Source: Paenibacillus sp. Soil522
GTDB lineage: Bacteria; Bacillota; Bacilli; Paenibacillales; Paenibacillaceae
Assembly (NCBI RefSeq): GCF_001428245.1
Contig: NZ_LMRV01000055.1
Span: 124,001 to 188,000 of the forward strand
Reading direction: 5' to 3'
Length of the DNA stretch: 64,000 nucleotides
Shown here: positions 1 through 8,208 of the stretch, in pieces
Numbering within the stretch: the stretch's first letter is position 1
Layout of the letters: each line of letters opens with the position of its first letter
The notes under the pieces: generated by a model
Databases searched by the model: none
The model's input: only the letters and a program-made list of their open reading frames with translations
Told to the model about the DNA's origin: nothing
Translations under genes and position numbers: made by a program

Positions 1-327
1 GCTAAGGATTCGTCCGGCTACTTGATATTATTGACTGAGCAGCCTCAACGCAACGGTCATCGCCCTTCCGTCGACGTTTTGTTTGACTCGTTGACAGCAT
101 TTCGGGAGCTTAAGCGGCATGCAGTCATCATGACGGGTATGGGAAGCGATGGCGCGAAGGGCATGAAGCTGCTAGTCGAATGCGGTGCCGAAACAACGAT
201 TGCCGAAGCAGAAGAAACCTGTGTCGTTTATGGCATGCCCAGGTCCGCGGTTGAGGCTGGTTGCGTGGGCAAAGTACTGCCGCTGCAGCACATTGCCCCG
301 CAGCTTGTGCAGGCAGTGCTGAAATAA
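1..327 (+). CDS. cheB: Chemotaxis protein-glutamate methylesterase CheB, C-terminal end (partial)
   Basis: This is the 3' part of cheB; the reading frame is open from the first base of the window and the start lies upstream. CheB removes methyl groups (and deamidates glutamines) on chemoreceptors when phosphorylated by CheA. The visible 108 residues are the end of the C-terminal methylesterase domain. The TGMGSDGAKG stretch near residue 45 carries the aspartate of the Ser-His-Asp active site known for the family, and the PRSAVEAG segment is also typical. It is followed after 43 bases by cheA, as in the Bacillus fla/che operon. The receiver domain and the catalytic serine are outside the window. 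Confidence 0.93.
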   Translation, partial: AKDSSGYLILLTEQPQRNGHRPSVDVLFDSLTAFRELKRHAVIMTGMGSDGAKGMKLLVECGAETTIAEAEETCVVYGMPRSAVEAGCVGKVLPLQHIAPQLVQAVLK

Positions 328-370
328 ATAGGCTAGATCGCTTAACCATACTTACAGGAGGTGCTGGGAA

Positions 371-2455
371 ATGGATATGAATGCCTATTTATCGATGTTT
401 ATCGATGAATCTAATGATCACCTGCAAGCGTTGAATGAAAACTTGCTTCGACTGGAAAGCGAACCTGAGGAGCTTAGTATCGTTCAAAATATATTTCGTT
501 CAGCTCATACGCTGAAAGGGATGTCGGCCACTATGGGCTTTGAAGATTTGGCTGCGCTGACGCATGAAATGGAAAACGTGCTCGACCTCGTTCGAAACAG
601 CAAGCTGAAAATGGACAGCTTTATTTTTGACACCTTGTTTAAAGGCCTGGATGCGCTTGAAGCGATGGTCCAGGATATCGTAGGCGGAGGTACAGGGAAA
701 GCTGACGTCACTTCCATCGTGAACTCATTGCAAATTATTTTAAAGAGCGACTATAGTGCGAGCAAAGCGGTTGAAGCTGGAGCAGTGGCAGCAAGTTCAG
801 CAGGCGCTTCAGGTTCAAGCGCATCAGGGGTGATGCTGCTCGATGAATTCCAATCCTCCGTATTGCTTCAATCGATCGAGACGGGCCACAACGTTTTTCA
901 CATTCAGATAGCTATTCGCGATAATTGCATGCTAAAAGCGGTTCGCGCTTATATGGTGTTTGAACTGCTTGAACGTACGGGAGAAGTTATTAAATCCGAT
1001 CCGTCCGTTCAGGATATTGAGCAGGAAAAGTTCGATTTCACCTTCACTGTGTTTACAATTTCTCAAGTGACACAGGAAGATCTTCAAGCACAGCTTCTTA
1101 ACATATCTGAGATTGAGTCTGCTGTTGTAACGTTACTGGACTCAGAAACGTTAGCTGTACTCAGTCAATCCCATGCAGCTGCGGCAGTAGAAGTTATTGA
1201 GGCTGCTGAGGTTGCGAAGGCTGATACTCCGTCGAAAGCTGGTGGAGATGCGCCGCGTGAAGCAGCAGCAAGCAAAGGACAAGCTTCTGCCGCACCAGCT
1301 AATGTATCCCGAACAATTCGTGTCGATATTGAGCGATTGGATACACTTATGAACTTGTTTAGCGAATTGCTCATCGATCGCGTAAGACTTGAGCAGCTTT
1401 CTAGCGAAATTAAGCGAAACGACTTAACCGAAACGGTAGAGCATATGACACGCGTAAGCTCGGACCTGCAAAGCATCGTTCTTAAGCTGCGGATGGTTCC
1501 TGTGGATTCCGTTTTCAATCGTTTCCCTCGAATGATTAGAGATTTGGCTAAATCGTTAGACAAAAAAATTGATCTTGTCATTACAGGTGCTGACACAGAA
1601 CTTGACCGTACCGTTATTGATGAAATTGGCGACCCGCTAGTTCACTTGCTTCGTAATTCGGTTGACCATGGCATTGAAACCGTCGATGAGCGAATTGCAG
1701 CCGGTAAGCCGGAAACAGGTACAATCTACCTGCGTGCCTATCACAGCGGAAATCATGTCTTTATCGAAGTGGAAGAGGATGGCCGCGGCATCCACCAAGA
1801 ACGTGTTCTCAAAACAGCTGTTAAAAATGGTGTCGTCTCCGAGGAGCAAGCTAAGCTGCTGTCCCCGGATGAAATCAATATGCTTATTTTTGCAGCAGGC
1901 TTCAGCACCGCCGATAAAATTTCGGATATTTCAGGACGAGGCGTCGGTCTAGATGTCGTGCGGTCCAAAATCACCTCTTTAGGCGGTAACGTGACAATCG
2001 ATTCCGTATTTGGAAGAGGAACAAAGTTTTCAGTTCAGCTGCCGTTAACCCTTTCTATTATTTCGGCGATGCTTATTCAGCTGGGCTCTGAGAAATATGC
2101 AATTCCTTTATCCTCTATCGTCGAAACCGGAATCATTCGCAAGGAACAAATTTTGCATGTTCATGGCCATAAAATGATTGAGTTTAGAAACACGATCATA
2201 CCGTTGATATCGCTTAGCAAAGTGCTTGAATCTCCGGATTTCAATGAAATTAACGAGCAAGAAACCGAAATTGTAGTCATTCGTAAAGGCGAGAAATGGG
2301 CTGCCGTTATGGTTGATGAATTTATTGGCCAAAGTGAAATTGTCCTAAAAACATTAGGCAAATATTTAACGAATATTGAAGCGATTTCTGGCGCAACGAT
2401 ACTTGGCGACGGGTATGTCGCATTGATTATTGATCCGAATGCATTAATCAAATAG
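371..2455 (+). CDS. cheA: Chemotaxis histidine kinase CheA
   Basis: CheA is the central kinase of chemotaxis: it autophosphorylates and passes phosphate to CheY and CheB under control of receptors and CheW. The 694 residues show the expected order. An HPt domain holds the phosphorylated histidine at about residue 46 in the motif AHTLKG. A P2-like regulatory part follows (about 155-275), then an Ala/Ser-rich linker and the dimerisation helices (about 315-375). The ATPase domain has an N box NSVDHG near 430, DGRGI near 470 and GRGVGLD near 523, and a CheW-like domain ends the protein (about 555-690). The start is ATG with GGAGG nine bases upstream. It lies 13 bases before cheW. Nothing looks degraded. 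Confidence 0.97.
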   Translation: MDMNAYLSMFIDESNDHLQALNENLLRLESEPEELSIVQNIFRSAHTLKGMSATMGFEDLAALTHEMENVLDLVRNSKLKMDSFIFDTLFKGLDALEAMVQDIVGGGTGKADVTSIVNSLQIILKSDYSASKAVEAGAVAASSAGASGSSASGVMLLDEFQSSVLLQSIETGHNVFHIQIAIRDNCMLKAVRAYMVFELLERTGEVIKSDPSVQDIEQEKFDFTFTVFTISQVTQEDLQAQLLNISEIESAVVTLLDSETLAVLSQSHAAAAVEVIEAAEVAKADTPSKAGGDAPREAAASKGQASAAPANVSRTIRVDIERLDTLMNLFSELLIDRVRLEQLSSEIKRNDLTETVEHMTRVSSDLQSIVLKLRMVPVDSVFNRFPRMIRDLAKSLDKKIDLVITGADTELDRTVIDEIGDPLVHLLRNSVDHGIETVDERIAAGKPETGTIYLRAYHSGNHVFIEVEEDGRGIHQERVLKTAVKNGVVSEEQAKLLSPDEINMLIFAAGFSTADKISDISGRGVGLDVVRSKITSLGGNVTIDSVFGRGTKFSVQLPLTLSIISAMLIQLGSEKYAIPLSSIVETGIIRKEQILHVHGHKMIEFRNTIIPLISLSKVLESPDFNEINEQETEIVVIRKGEKWAAVMVDEFIGQSEIVLKTLGKYLTNIEAISGATILGDGYVALIIDPNALIK

Positions 2456-2468
2456 GGAGGTTTTTAAG

Positions 2469-2930
2469 ATGGGGGAAGAATTAAAAGTTATCGTGTTCGC
2501 ACTTGGCAACGAAGAGTACGGAATTGAAGTAGATAAGGTCCGCACGATTGAAAGAATATCTCCGATTACGCGCGTCCCGAAAACTGCTGCTTTTATCAAA
2601 GGGGTTATTAATTTGCGCGGCGTGGTCGTTCCTGTCATCGACCTGCGTGGCCGTTTTAACCTGCCGGAAACGACGGCTACCGAAAACTCCAGAATTATTG
2701 TTGTCGTTGCAGAGGACATCGAGGTTGGCTTTATCGTTGATTCAGCGAATGATGTCATCGATATCGATACGGATACGATCGATTTGCCGCCGGAAATTGT
2801 TGGAGGCATTAAAGCTAAATACTTAAGAGGCATTGCAAAGCTTGGTGAAGGTCGACTTCTCATCATGCTGAACTTGTCCGAGGTGTTGAACAAGAGCGAA
2901 ATCATTCAATTAGAGCAAATAGAGGTATAA
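2469..2930 (+). CDS. cheW: Chemotaxis coupling protein CheW
   Basis: A single-domain CheW adaptor of 153 residues that links methyl-accepting receptors to CheA at the membrane-associated signalling array. The sequence begins with the typical pattern VFALGNEEYGIE and has the INLRGVVVPVIDLR segment that is the hallmark of CheW folds, here at about residues 50-63. It starts with ATG behind a GGGAGG site and sits directly between cheA and cheC, so it is almost certainly cotranscribed and translated in fixed ratio with them. No unusual extension or loss is visible. Confidence 0.96.
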   Translation: MGEELKVIVFALGNEEYGIEVDKVRTIERISPITRVPKTAAFIKGVINLRGVVVPVIDLRGRFNLPETTATENSRIIVVVAEDIEVGFIVDSANDVIDIDTDTIDLPPEIVGGIKAKYLRGIAKLGEGRLLIMLNLSEVLNKSEIIQLEQIEV

Positions 2931-2933
2931 CTA

Positions 2934-3554
2934 GTGAACCTATTTAGCCGCTTTGAAGCATTTGAACTGGATGTATTGAAAGAAGTCGGCAACATCGGGG
3001 CAGGTAACGCTGCGACCGCGCTATCGCGCTTATTAGACAAACCAGTCGATATGGCTGTACCAAAAGTAAGCTTACTCCCCTTCGAAGAGGTTGCAGAACG
3101 GGTTGGCGGCTCCGAACAAATCGTGCTCGCCGTGTTTCTTCGGGTGGAAGGAGAAGCTCCCGGCAACATGTTTTTCATAATAGAAGAAGCATCTGCCAGA
3201 CGTATATTGCGTCAGCTGCTTTCGATGAACATTGAGGAGAAGGATGGCTACTCCGAAATGGAGCTGTCTGCGCTATGCGAGATCGGCAATATTTTGGCAG
3301 GCTCTTATTTATCCTCTTTAGCTGATTTTATGCATTTAACGATGGCCCCATCCGTTCCTGCTATAGCAGTAGATATGGCAGGAGCCGTACTGAGCTACGG
3401 GTTAATGCAGTACGGAGAGATGGGGGACTCGGCCCTTCTAATCGAAACGACATTTTTGGAAGATTGCCAATCACTTGAAGGACACTTCTTCCTCATTCCA
3501 GATCCAGAGTCGTTTGAAAAGATTTTTAGGGCTTTGGGAGTCGTTAGCGAATGA
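2934..3554 (+). CDS. cheC: CheY-P phosphatase CheC
   Basis: CheC dephosphorylates CheY-P and also binds CheD to adjust receptor deamidation. The 206-residue product has the two pseudo-symmetric helices with the phosphatase pattern (acidic/Ser, then E, then N): one at about residues 13-20 containing EVGN and one near 110-120 containing EIGN. Both therefore keep their Glu and Asn, as in two-site CheC proteins. The start is GTG three bases after the cheW stop with a GAGG site inside the end of cheW. The stop overlaps the cheD start (ATGA), which fits the known CheC-CheD partnership and suggests coupled translation. Confidence 0.94.
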   Translation: MNLFSRFEAFELDVLKEVGNIGAGNAATALSRLLDKPVDMAVPKVSLLPFEEVAERVGGSEQIVLAVFLRVEGEAPGNMFFIIEEASARRILRQLLSMNIEEKDGYSEMELSALCEIGNILAGSYLSSLADFMHLTMAPSVPAIAVDMAGAVLSYGLMQYGEMGDSALLIETTFLEDCQSLEGHFFLIPDPESFEKIFRALGVVSE

Positions 3555-4045
3555 TACAACAAAATTTGGTCAAAGTCGGCATGGCTGATTTAAATATTGC
3601 AACTGATGGAGCAATACTCAAAACGACCGGCTTAGGATCTTGTGTGGGGCTTACTCTGTATGACCCCGTCCGAAAAATTGCCGGAATGGCACATGTGATG
3701 CTGCCGTCATCAGAAATTGCCCGAGAGATTAAAATGAACTTGGCCAAATATGCCGATACTGCCATCCCCGAATTGCTTGATCGGATGATAACAGCCGGCG
3801 CATATGTCGAGCGGATGAAAGCAAAGATGGCTGGTGGTGCTCAAATGTTTGCCATGACGGGCCATACTGATTCCTTAAGAATTGGTCCCCGTAACGTAGA
3901 GTCATGTACGGAGATGCTGCGAAGATTTAAAATCCCGGTTATTTCTCAGGATACGGGAGGAAGCTTTGGACGGACGATTGAATTTGACAGTACAAGCGGA
4001 ATGCTGTCCATCAGAAGCGTGCAGTTTGGAACAAAGGAGATTTGA
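3551..4045 (+). CDS. cheD: Chemoreceptor glutamine deamidase CheD
   Basis: CheD hydrolyses specific glutamine side chains of chemoreceptors and is held in check by CheC. The 164-residue protein carries the GLGSCVG segment with the catalytic cysteine at about residue 32 and a histidine in AHVMLPSS about 17 residues on, the known thiol-hydrolase arrangement. The conserved GGAQMF and GPRNVE segments follow. The ATG overlaps the cheC stop by four bases. Length and motifs match functional CheD proteins, so this organism probably uses the Bacillus-type three-part adaptation system (CheB/R, CheC/D, CheV). Confidence 0.94.
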   Translation: MIQQNLVKVGMADLNIATDGAILKTTGLGSCVGLTLYDPVRKIAGMAHVMLPSSEIAREIKMNLAKYADTAIPELLDRMITAGAYVERMKAKMAGGAQMFAMTGHTDSLRIGPRNVESCTEMLRRFKIPVISQDTGGSFGRTIEFDSTSGMLSIRSVQFGTKEI

Positions 4046-4046
4046 T

Positions 4047-4484
4047 ATGCTGGGGACATGGCGATGGAATGTCGTATTTGGTATTTTTGGCACCGTGCTT
4101 ACGGTAGCTTTCTCGATCGGAAACAATCCGATTACTGTTATGCTGCTTAGAAGTATGTATGCTTTCATCGCTTTTTTTGTTCTAGCGTATGGAGTACGGG
4201 CAATATTGGCATATATTCTTCAGCCCCCATCTCTTGTGGGCGAGCAGACCGAAGATGAAGAAGGCAAAGGCACACTGCTTGATTTGCAAACTCCTGATGA
4301 GTCAATGGATATTAACCAAATGCTAAAATCGCAGCTGCAGGATGGCGGGTCAGCGCCATCCGCTGATGCTTTATCTAATGAAGCAGCCGGCTTTCGACCA
4401 TTAAATCCTCCACAATTATTATCTACAAAAAATACTCAGCCGGAAGAATTGGTTAAAGCCATTCGTCACCTGACAGGAGAGTGA
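4047..4484 (+). CDS. Small membrane protein of unknown function in the che-sigD interval
   Basis: A 145-residue product that I do not recognise. The start is ATG 4047 with AAGGAGA upstream; longer in-frame starts inside cheD lack a site. Residues about 9-25 and 31-60 form two hydrophobic segments, so the N-terminus is probably a membrane hairpin. The rest (about 65-145) is hydrophilic and acidic, with low-complexity Asp/Glu/Ser/Gln stretches and no visible catalytic motif. It lies one base after cheD and four bases before sigD, so it must be made with the chemotaxis operon. A role at the flagellar/chemotaxis membrane is possible but rests on position only. Confidence 0.75.
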   Translation: MLGTWRWNVVFGIFGTVLTVAFSIGNNPITVMLLRSMYAFIAFFVLAYGVRAILAYILQPPSLVGEQTEDEEGKGTLLDLQTPDESMDINQMLKSQLQDGGSAPSADALSNEAAGFRPLNPPQLLSTKNTQPEELVKAIRHLTGE

Positions 4485-4488
4485 GTCG

Positions 4489-5274
4489 ATGATCGAGCAG
4501 AAAACCCCTCATTTGACAAACTTGCAGATGTGGCAAGCATGGAGAGAACAGGGCGATTTGGAAGCTAAGAAAAGGCTTATCGAGCAATACTTGCCGCTTG
4601 TTGATTATGTTACGAATCGAATGGCGATCGGGCTTCCAAAAAACGTTATTAAGGACGATCTTTACAGCAATGGCGTAATGGGCCTTATTGATGCGATCGA
4701 GAAATTTGATTACCTACGCGGCTTGCAATTCGAAACCTATGCGTCTTGGCGTATTCGCGGTGCCATTATTGATGGATTACGGCAGGGGGACTGGGTTCCG
4801 CGTTCCGTAAGGGAGAAAGCGAAAAGAGTGGAAGAGGCTTATCAGCATTTGGAGCAGCAATATTTGCGATCCGTAACTGATGCTGAGATTAGTCGTTACC
4901 TTGAAGTCTCTGAGAAAGAATTTACGAACATGCTCCAAGATATTGCGGTCACAACCGTGTGCTCCTTGGAAGATCCGATTAGGGAAGAGGAATCGGAGAC
5001 GAGAATGTCATTGCTTATAGATGACAAAGCAAAAAATCCGGATCATAAGGTACATGAGTTTTATTTAAAAGAATCATTGATTAAAGGTATTGAACGGCTT
5101 ACGGAAAAGGAACGCACAGTCGTTTCTCTGTTTTACTACGAGGAATTATCATTAAGTGAAATTGCTGAAGTAATGACATTATCACCATCGAGAATTTCCC
5201 AGCTCCACTCGAAAGCGATTTTGCGGCTGCGGGGAGCTTTGGCTAAGCATAAAGATCAACTCTTGCAGCATTAG
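4489..5274 (+). CDS. sigD: Flagellar/motility RNA polymerase sigma factor SigD (FliA/WhiG type)
   Basis: A 261-residue sigma-28 family factor that directs RNA polymerase to late flagellar, chemotaxis and autolysin promoters. Region 2 is visible at about residues 25-100 (NGVMGLIDAIEKFDYLRGLQFETYASWRIRGAI in short pieces), with the RIRGAI and DWVPRSVR segments typical of FliA/WhiG. Region 4 near 205-255 has the helix-turn-helix LSLSEIAEVMTLSPSRISQL. The ATG start is four bases after the upstream gene. Its place at the end of the che cluster matches Bacillus sigD. An anti-sigma factor FlgM is not in this window. Confidence 0.96.
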   Translation: MIEQKTPHLTNLQMWQAWREQGDLEAKKRLIEQYLPLVDYVTNRMAIGLPKNVIKDDLYSNGVMGLIDAIEKFDYLRGLQFETYASWRIRGAIIDGLRQGDWVPRSVREKAKRVEEAYQHLEQQYLRSVTDAEISRYLEVSEKEFTNMLQDIAVTTVCSLEDPIREEESETRMSLLIDDKAKNPDHKVHEFYLKESLIKGIERLTEKERTVVSLFYYEELSLSEIAEVMTLSPSRISQLHSKAILRLRGALAKHKDQLLQH

Positions 5275-5290
5275 AAAGGAGGGCAGTATA

Positions 5291-6697
5291 GTGGATAATC
5301 TACAATTTGAATCATACCTTAGCATTCAGATATCAGCTGATAAGCTGGCTGCATTTTTAACATTTAGCCGAGTTTCAGATGAATTTAAGTGTAAGGGCGA
5401 CGAGCTAGAGCGTTTCGTGCGCAGCAAGGGGGTCGTTCACGGCTTGAAAACTGAAGTTCTGAATCAAATTGCTGCTAATCCTCCGGCATATCATAAGGAG
5501 CAGACGCTGGTTGCACAAGGTGAGCCTCCAGTACCAGGTAAGGACGGCTTTATCAAGCTTGTCTATGATATGGAATCTGGGATTAGCGCCCCTGCGGAGC
5601 TTGAGCATGGAAAGGTCGACTTTAAAGAGGTCGTGCAGCTCAAAAACATCAAGCGCGGTCAATTGATTGCAGAACGCTTCGATCCTCAGCCGGGACCGTT
5701 CGGAAAAACCGTAACGGGCGAGGAAATTCCGGCCAAGCTCGGCAAGCATGTCAGATTTAAAGTTGGCAAAAATGTCGTGCTCAACGATGGCCAGACAGGG
5801 ATGTACTCCGCTATTGACGGTCTTATTTCACTTACGGAAAAAGAGAAAATCAATGTTTTTCCTGTTTATGAAGTGAATGGCGACGTCGATTATAGCGTCG
5901 GAAACATTGATTTTGTAGGAACGGTAGTCATTAGAGGCAATGTGCTGAGCGGTTTCCGGATCAAAGCATCCGGCGATATTCGGGTAATTGGCGGTGTCGA
6001 AGGGGCTGAAATCGAGTCAGAGGGTTCCGTTGAAATTACGGGCGGCATCCTGGGGAGCAATAAAGGTTTTGTAAAGGCTGGACGTAATGTGCGAAGCACA
6101 TTCATTCAAGAAGGCAATGTAGTGGCCGGTGAAGAGGTGCTCGTCTCCCAAAGCATCATGCATTCGCATGTAAGAGCGGGGAAAAATGTCATTTGCTCCG
6201 GCGCCAAAGGATTAATCGTTGGCGGGCTCGTGCAGGCAGGCGATTTTGTCAGCGCTCGAACGGTCGGGAACTCCATGTCCACAGCAACGACGATTGAGGT
6301 AGGCGTAAAGCCTGAATACCGTATAGAGCTGCTCGAGCTGAGAACCAGACTTAAACAGAATATGGAAAATTTGGACAAAACGGATAAGGCTCTTGCTATT
6401 TTGGATCAATTGGCAGCAGCAGGCCAGTTGTCTCCGGAAAAGCTGGCATTGCGCATTAAACTTACGGCTACGAAGCGTCAAATGCTCCTGGAAAATGACC
6501 ATACTAAAGACAGAATTCTTAATATTGAGAAATCGCTTGAGGATGCTGACCGCTCGAAGATCGATGTTAGCAATATTGTGTATGGTGGAACGAAAATCGT
6601 GATAGGCAGATATACCAAGTTCGTGAAGGATTCATCGCAGCGTGTATCATTCCGGTATTCTGAAGGCGATATCGTTCTACTTCCGTATACCAAATAG
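5291..6697 (+). CDS. FapA (DUF342) family protein
   Basis: A 468-residue protein of the DUF342/FapA family (name from bacterial polar-localised FapA proteins; the biochemical function is not established). It begins at GTG 5291 behind AAAGGAGGG. The middle part (about 195-330) is Gly/Val rich with regularly spaced turns such as SGDIRVIGGVEGAEIES, suggesting a right-handed beta-helix. A coiled-coil segment lies at about 345-420 and a short C-terminal beta region follows. It is 16 bases after sigD, so it belongs to the motility operon, and it may have a role in localising or assembling flagellar or chemotaxis parts. That role is inferred from context only. Confidence 0.85.
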   Translation: MDNLQFESYLSIQISADKLAAFLTFSRVSDEFKCKGDELERFVRSKGVVHGLKTEVLNQIAANPPAYHKEQTLVAQGEPPVPGKDGFIKLVYDMESGISAPAELEHGKVDFKEVVQLKNIKRGQLIAERFDPQPGPFGKTVTGEEIPAKLGKHVRFKVGKNVVLNDGQTGMYSAIDGLISLTEKEKINVFPVYEVNGDVDYSVGNIDFVGTVVIRGNVLSGFRIKASGDIRVIGGVEGAEIESEGSVEITGGILGSNKGFVKAGRNVRSTFIQEGNVVAGEEVLVSQSIMHSHVRAGKNVICSGAKGLIVGGLVQAGDFVSARTVGNSMSTATTIEVGVKPEYRIELLELRTRLKQNMENLDKTDKALAILDQLAAAGQLSPEKLALRIKLTATKRQMLLENDHTKDRILNIEKSLEDADRSKIDVSNIVYGGTKIVIGRYTKFVKDSSQRVSFRYSEGDIVLLPYTK

Positions 6698-6725
6698 ATA
6701 GCACAAATTAGGGAAAAATAGTGCT

Positions 6726-6893
6726 ATAGAGCAATCGAATGGGCTTCATGTCCGCAGCGGGAATGATGGGCAGCAGGGGAATGCTTATCAGAAGCCAAGT
6801 CAGAAGCGTTCAGATTCGGAGACTGCGGATAGTGAGCAAGAGCAGCCTCCGGCTCATCCTTTTAAAGGGCATAAGTTAGATATAAAATTGTAA
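6726..6893 (+). pseudogene. Coding-like small ORF without a standard start codon
   Basis: After fapA there is a frame (open from 6702, ending TAA 6891-6893) that reads like a real protein: hydrophilic, rich in Gln/Ser/Glu, ending in HPFKGHKLDIKL, with codon choice like the neighbours. No ATG, GTG or TTG occurs in it before codon 6750. The best candidate for the original start is ATA 6726, preceded by GGGA at 6711, which would give 55 residues; one base change from ATG would explain it. An overlapping ATG frame at 6739 (46 codons) gives an unlikely Arg/Ser/Leu string without a binding site. It may be a gene that has just lost its start, a rare non-AUG start, or a sequence error. Confidence 0.35.
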
Positions 6894-6933
6894 AAAAATA
6901 AAAGGCGAATATTAGAAAGGCAGGCTATGAACG

Positions 6934-7500
6934 ATGCAGCCATATTTGCAATATATTGTATTATTCGGAGCGGTTGTCATTGTTGGCGCCTTTGTAATGC
7001 CTCGGAAAAAGCAGGATAGAGCACTTCCGCCGCAAACTATACAAAATATAGAAACCGCATTAGAGCAGTTTATGGAAAACATGGAGAAGGATAATGAAGA
7101 CCTCGTTCTCCTAGTCAGAAAAGCGCAGCAGGAGACAAAATCTGATGCTGAGCGCCAAGAGCAAAGGATTGCTCAGCTGGAGAAAAAATGCGAACTGCTT
7201 GCAGAGCAGCTGCAATTGGCACTATCCCATTCTGCATCGTTGGCGCTCCAGAATGATACTCCTCCCCAAACCAAAGCAATCGATACGACTAAGCATGAAG
7301 TGAAGCATGCTCTGCAGCAAGAGCCCATAATTGAAGAACCTCCGATGATTAACAGTATCCATGCCCGGTACTCGGAGCTTTTCATGTTATATGAGCAAGG
7401 CAAATCCATAGAAATGATATCCAAAAAGCTTGGAATGAATAAAGGCGAGGTACAGCTTATTATTCAACTGGCAAAGCAGGAGGCGGCTGTCCATGCTTAA
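6934..7500 (+). CDS. SwrB-like / DUF6115 membrane-anchored protein
   Basis: A 188-residue protein with one N-terminal membrane segment (about residues 5-22), a probable coiled coil (about 30-90), a variable linker and a conserved C-terminal module of about 40 residues (143-183). The C-terminal module has the pattern RYSELFMLYEQGKS followed by a helix-turn-helix-like KKLGMNKGEVQLI. The combination and the position between sigD and rpsB match YlxL/SwrB of Bacillus, which promotes flagellar assembly and swarming. Sequence identity to SwrB cannot be judged here, so I leave the symbol empty. The start is ATG 6934 with GAAAGG upstream; the stop overlaps the next gene by eight bases. Confidence 0.75.
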   Translation: MQPYLQYIVLFGAVVIVGAFVMPRKKQDRALPPQTIQNIETALEQFMENMEKDNEDLVLLVRKAQQETKSDAERQEQRIAQLEKKCELLAEQLQLALSHSASLALQNDTPPQTKAIDTTKHEVKHALQQEPIIEEPPMINSIHARYSELFMLYEQGKSIEMISKKLGMNKGEVQLIIQLAKQEAAVHA

Positions 7501-8020
7501 AAACCGGGCATTTCTGATTGGCCTCGGCTCGGGTATCATCCTAGGGGCTTTACTTTTCCAGCTCATGCTCTCAGGCGAGCAGAGCAGACAAAAGCTGGGC
7601 CAATTTGGGAATGAAACGGCTGAGAAGCTTTATACGCGTGCAGAAGTCGATGCATTACTTGAGGCAGAGAGACTGAAAGAGCAGCCTTCCGCCTCCGTTA
7701 AGCCGGTCAAGGAGGAGCTAAGCGGGGGTAAGACTAAAGAGACCGCACCCACCGAGCCAGTCAAGGAGAAGGCCGCAGCTGTGCATGTCATCCGGATCGA
7801 AGCGGGTTTAGGAATAGCCAAAACGGCGGAGCTGCTTGCCGGACAAAATATTATTCATGACCAGGCAGCTTTCATCAGTCATATGAACAAGTCGAAAAAG
7901 CTGGTCCGTGCCGGTTATTTTTTGTTTCAAGAAAATATATCTGTGGATGAAGCCATTACAGTCGTTACGGGGCAGCCGATAACGAAAGCGCAAGCGGATG
8001 CGATTACTGCTAGCAATTAA
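7493..8020 (+). CDS. MltG/YceG-like protein lacking the transglycosylase catalytic part
   Basis: A 175-residue protein with an N-terminal membrane anchor (about 5-26), a Pro/Lys/Glu-rich linker and a C-terminal module (about 98-170). That module resembles the LysM-like N-terminal portion of MltG/YceG: IRIEAGLGIAKTAELLAGQNII, then a Phe- and Tyr-containing strand RAGYFLFQEN, then ITVVTGQP. The catalytic domain of MltG (with its essential glutamate) is absent, since a full MltG has well over 300 residues. It overlaps the previous gene by eight bases. It could bind peptidoglycan near flagella or the septum. Genome annotation pipelines may call it endolytic transglycosylase MltG, but catalysis is not supported. 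Confidence 0.7.
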   Translation: MLKNRAFLIGLGSGIILGALLFQLMLSGEQSRQKLGQFGNETAEKLYTRAEVDALLEAERLKEQPSASVKPVKEELSGGKTKETAPTEPVKEKAAAVHVIRIEAGLGIAKTAELLAGQNIIHDQAAFISHMNKSKKLVRAGYFLFQENISVDEAITVVTGQPITKAQADAITASN

Positions 8021-8052
8021 GAAAGCTAACCTATCTTTTCGAAAAACGTCTG

Positions 8053-8081
8053 TTGCACGTGCTAGTTATTTATGGTATATT
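8053..8081 (+). promoter_or_regulatory. SigA-type promoter of rpsB
   Basis: TTGCAC at 8053-8058 and TATATT at 8076-8081 are separated by exactly 17 bases. Transcription would begin near 8088 and give a leader of about 120 bases before rpsB. This separates the ribosomal genes from the motility operon upstream. Confidence 0.75.
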
Positions 8082-8128
8082 AATTCACGGTGTTAAAAAC
8101 GCACGCGGGTCAATTTTGTCAAACGGTG

Positions 8129-8145
8129 CTTCCGCCCGGCGGAAG
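8129..8145 (+). promoter_or_regulatory. Hairpin in the rpsB 5' leader, candidate S2 autoregulatory element
   Basis: CTTCCG (8129-8134) pairs with CGGAAG (8140-8145) around a five-base GC-rich loop. It lies in the middle of the untranslated leader between the rpsB promoter and the start. Ribosomal protein S2 leaders are known in bacteria; assigning this hairpin to that role is inference. Confidence 0.4.
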
Positions 8146-8208
8146 TTTTGGCGAAAGATGCGACTAGCGGAGGAGCACTAAAAAACCATTACAGGAGGTG
8201 TTGAAGAA

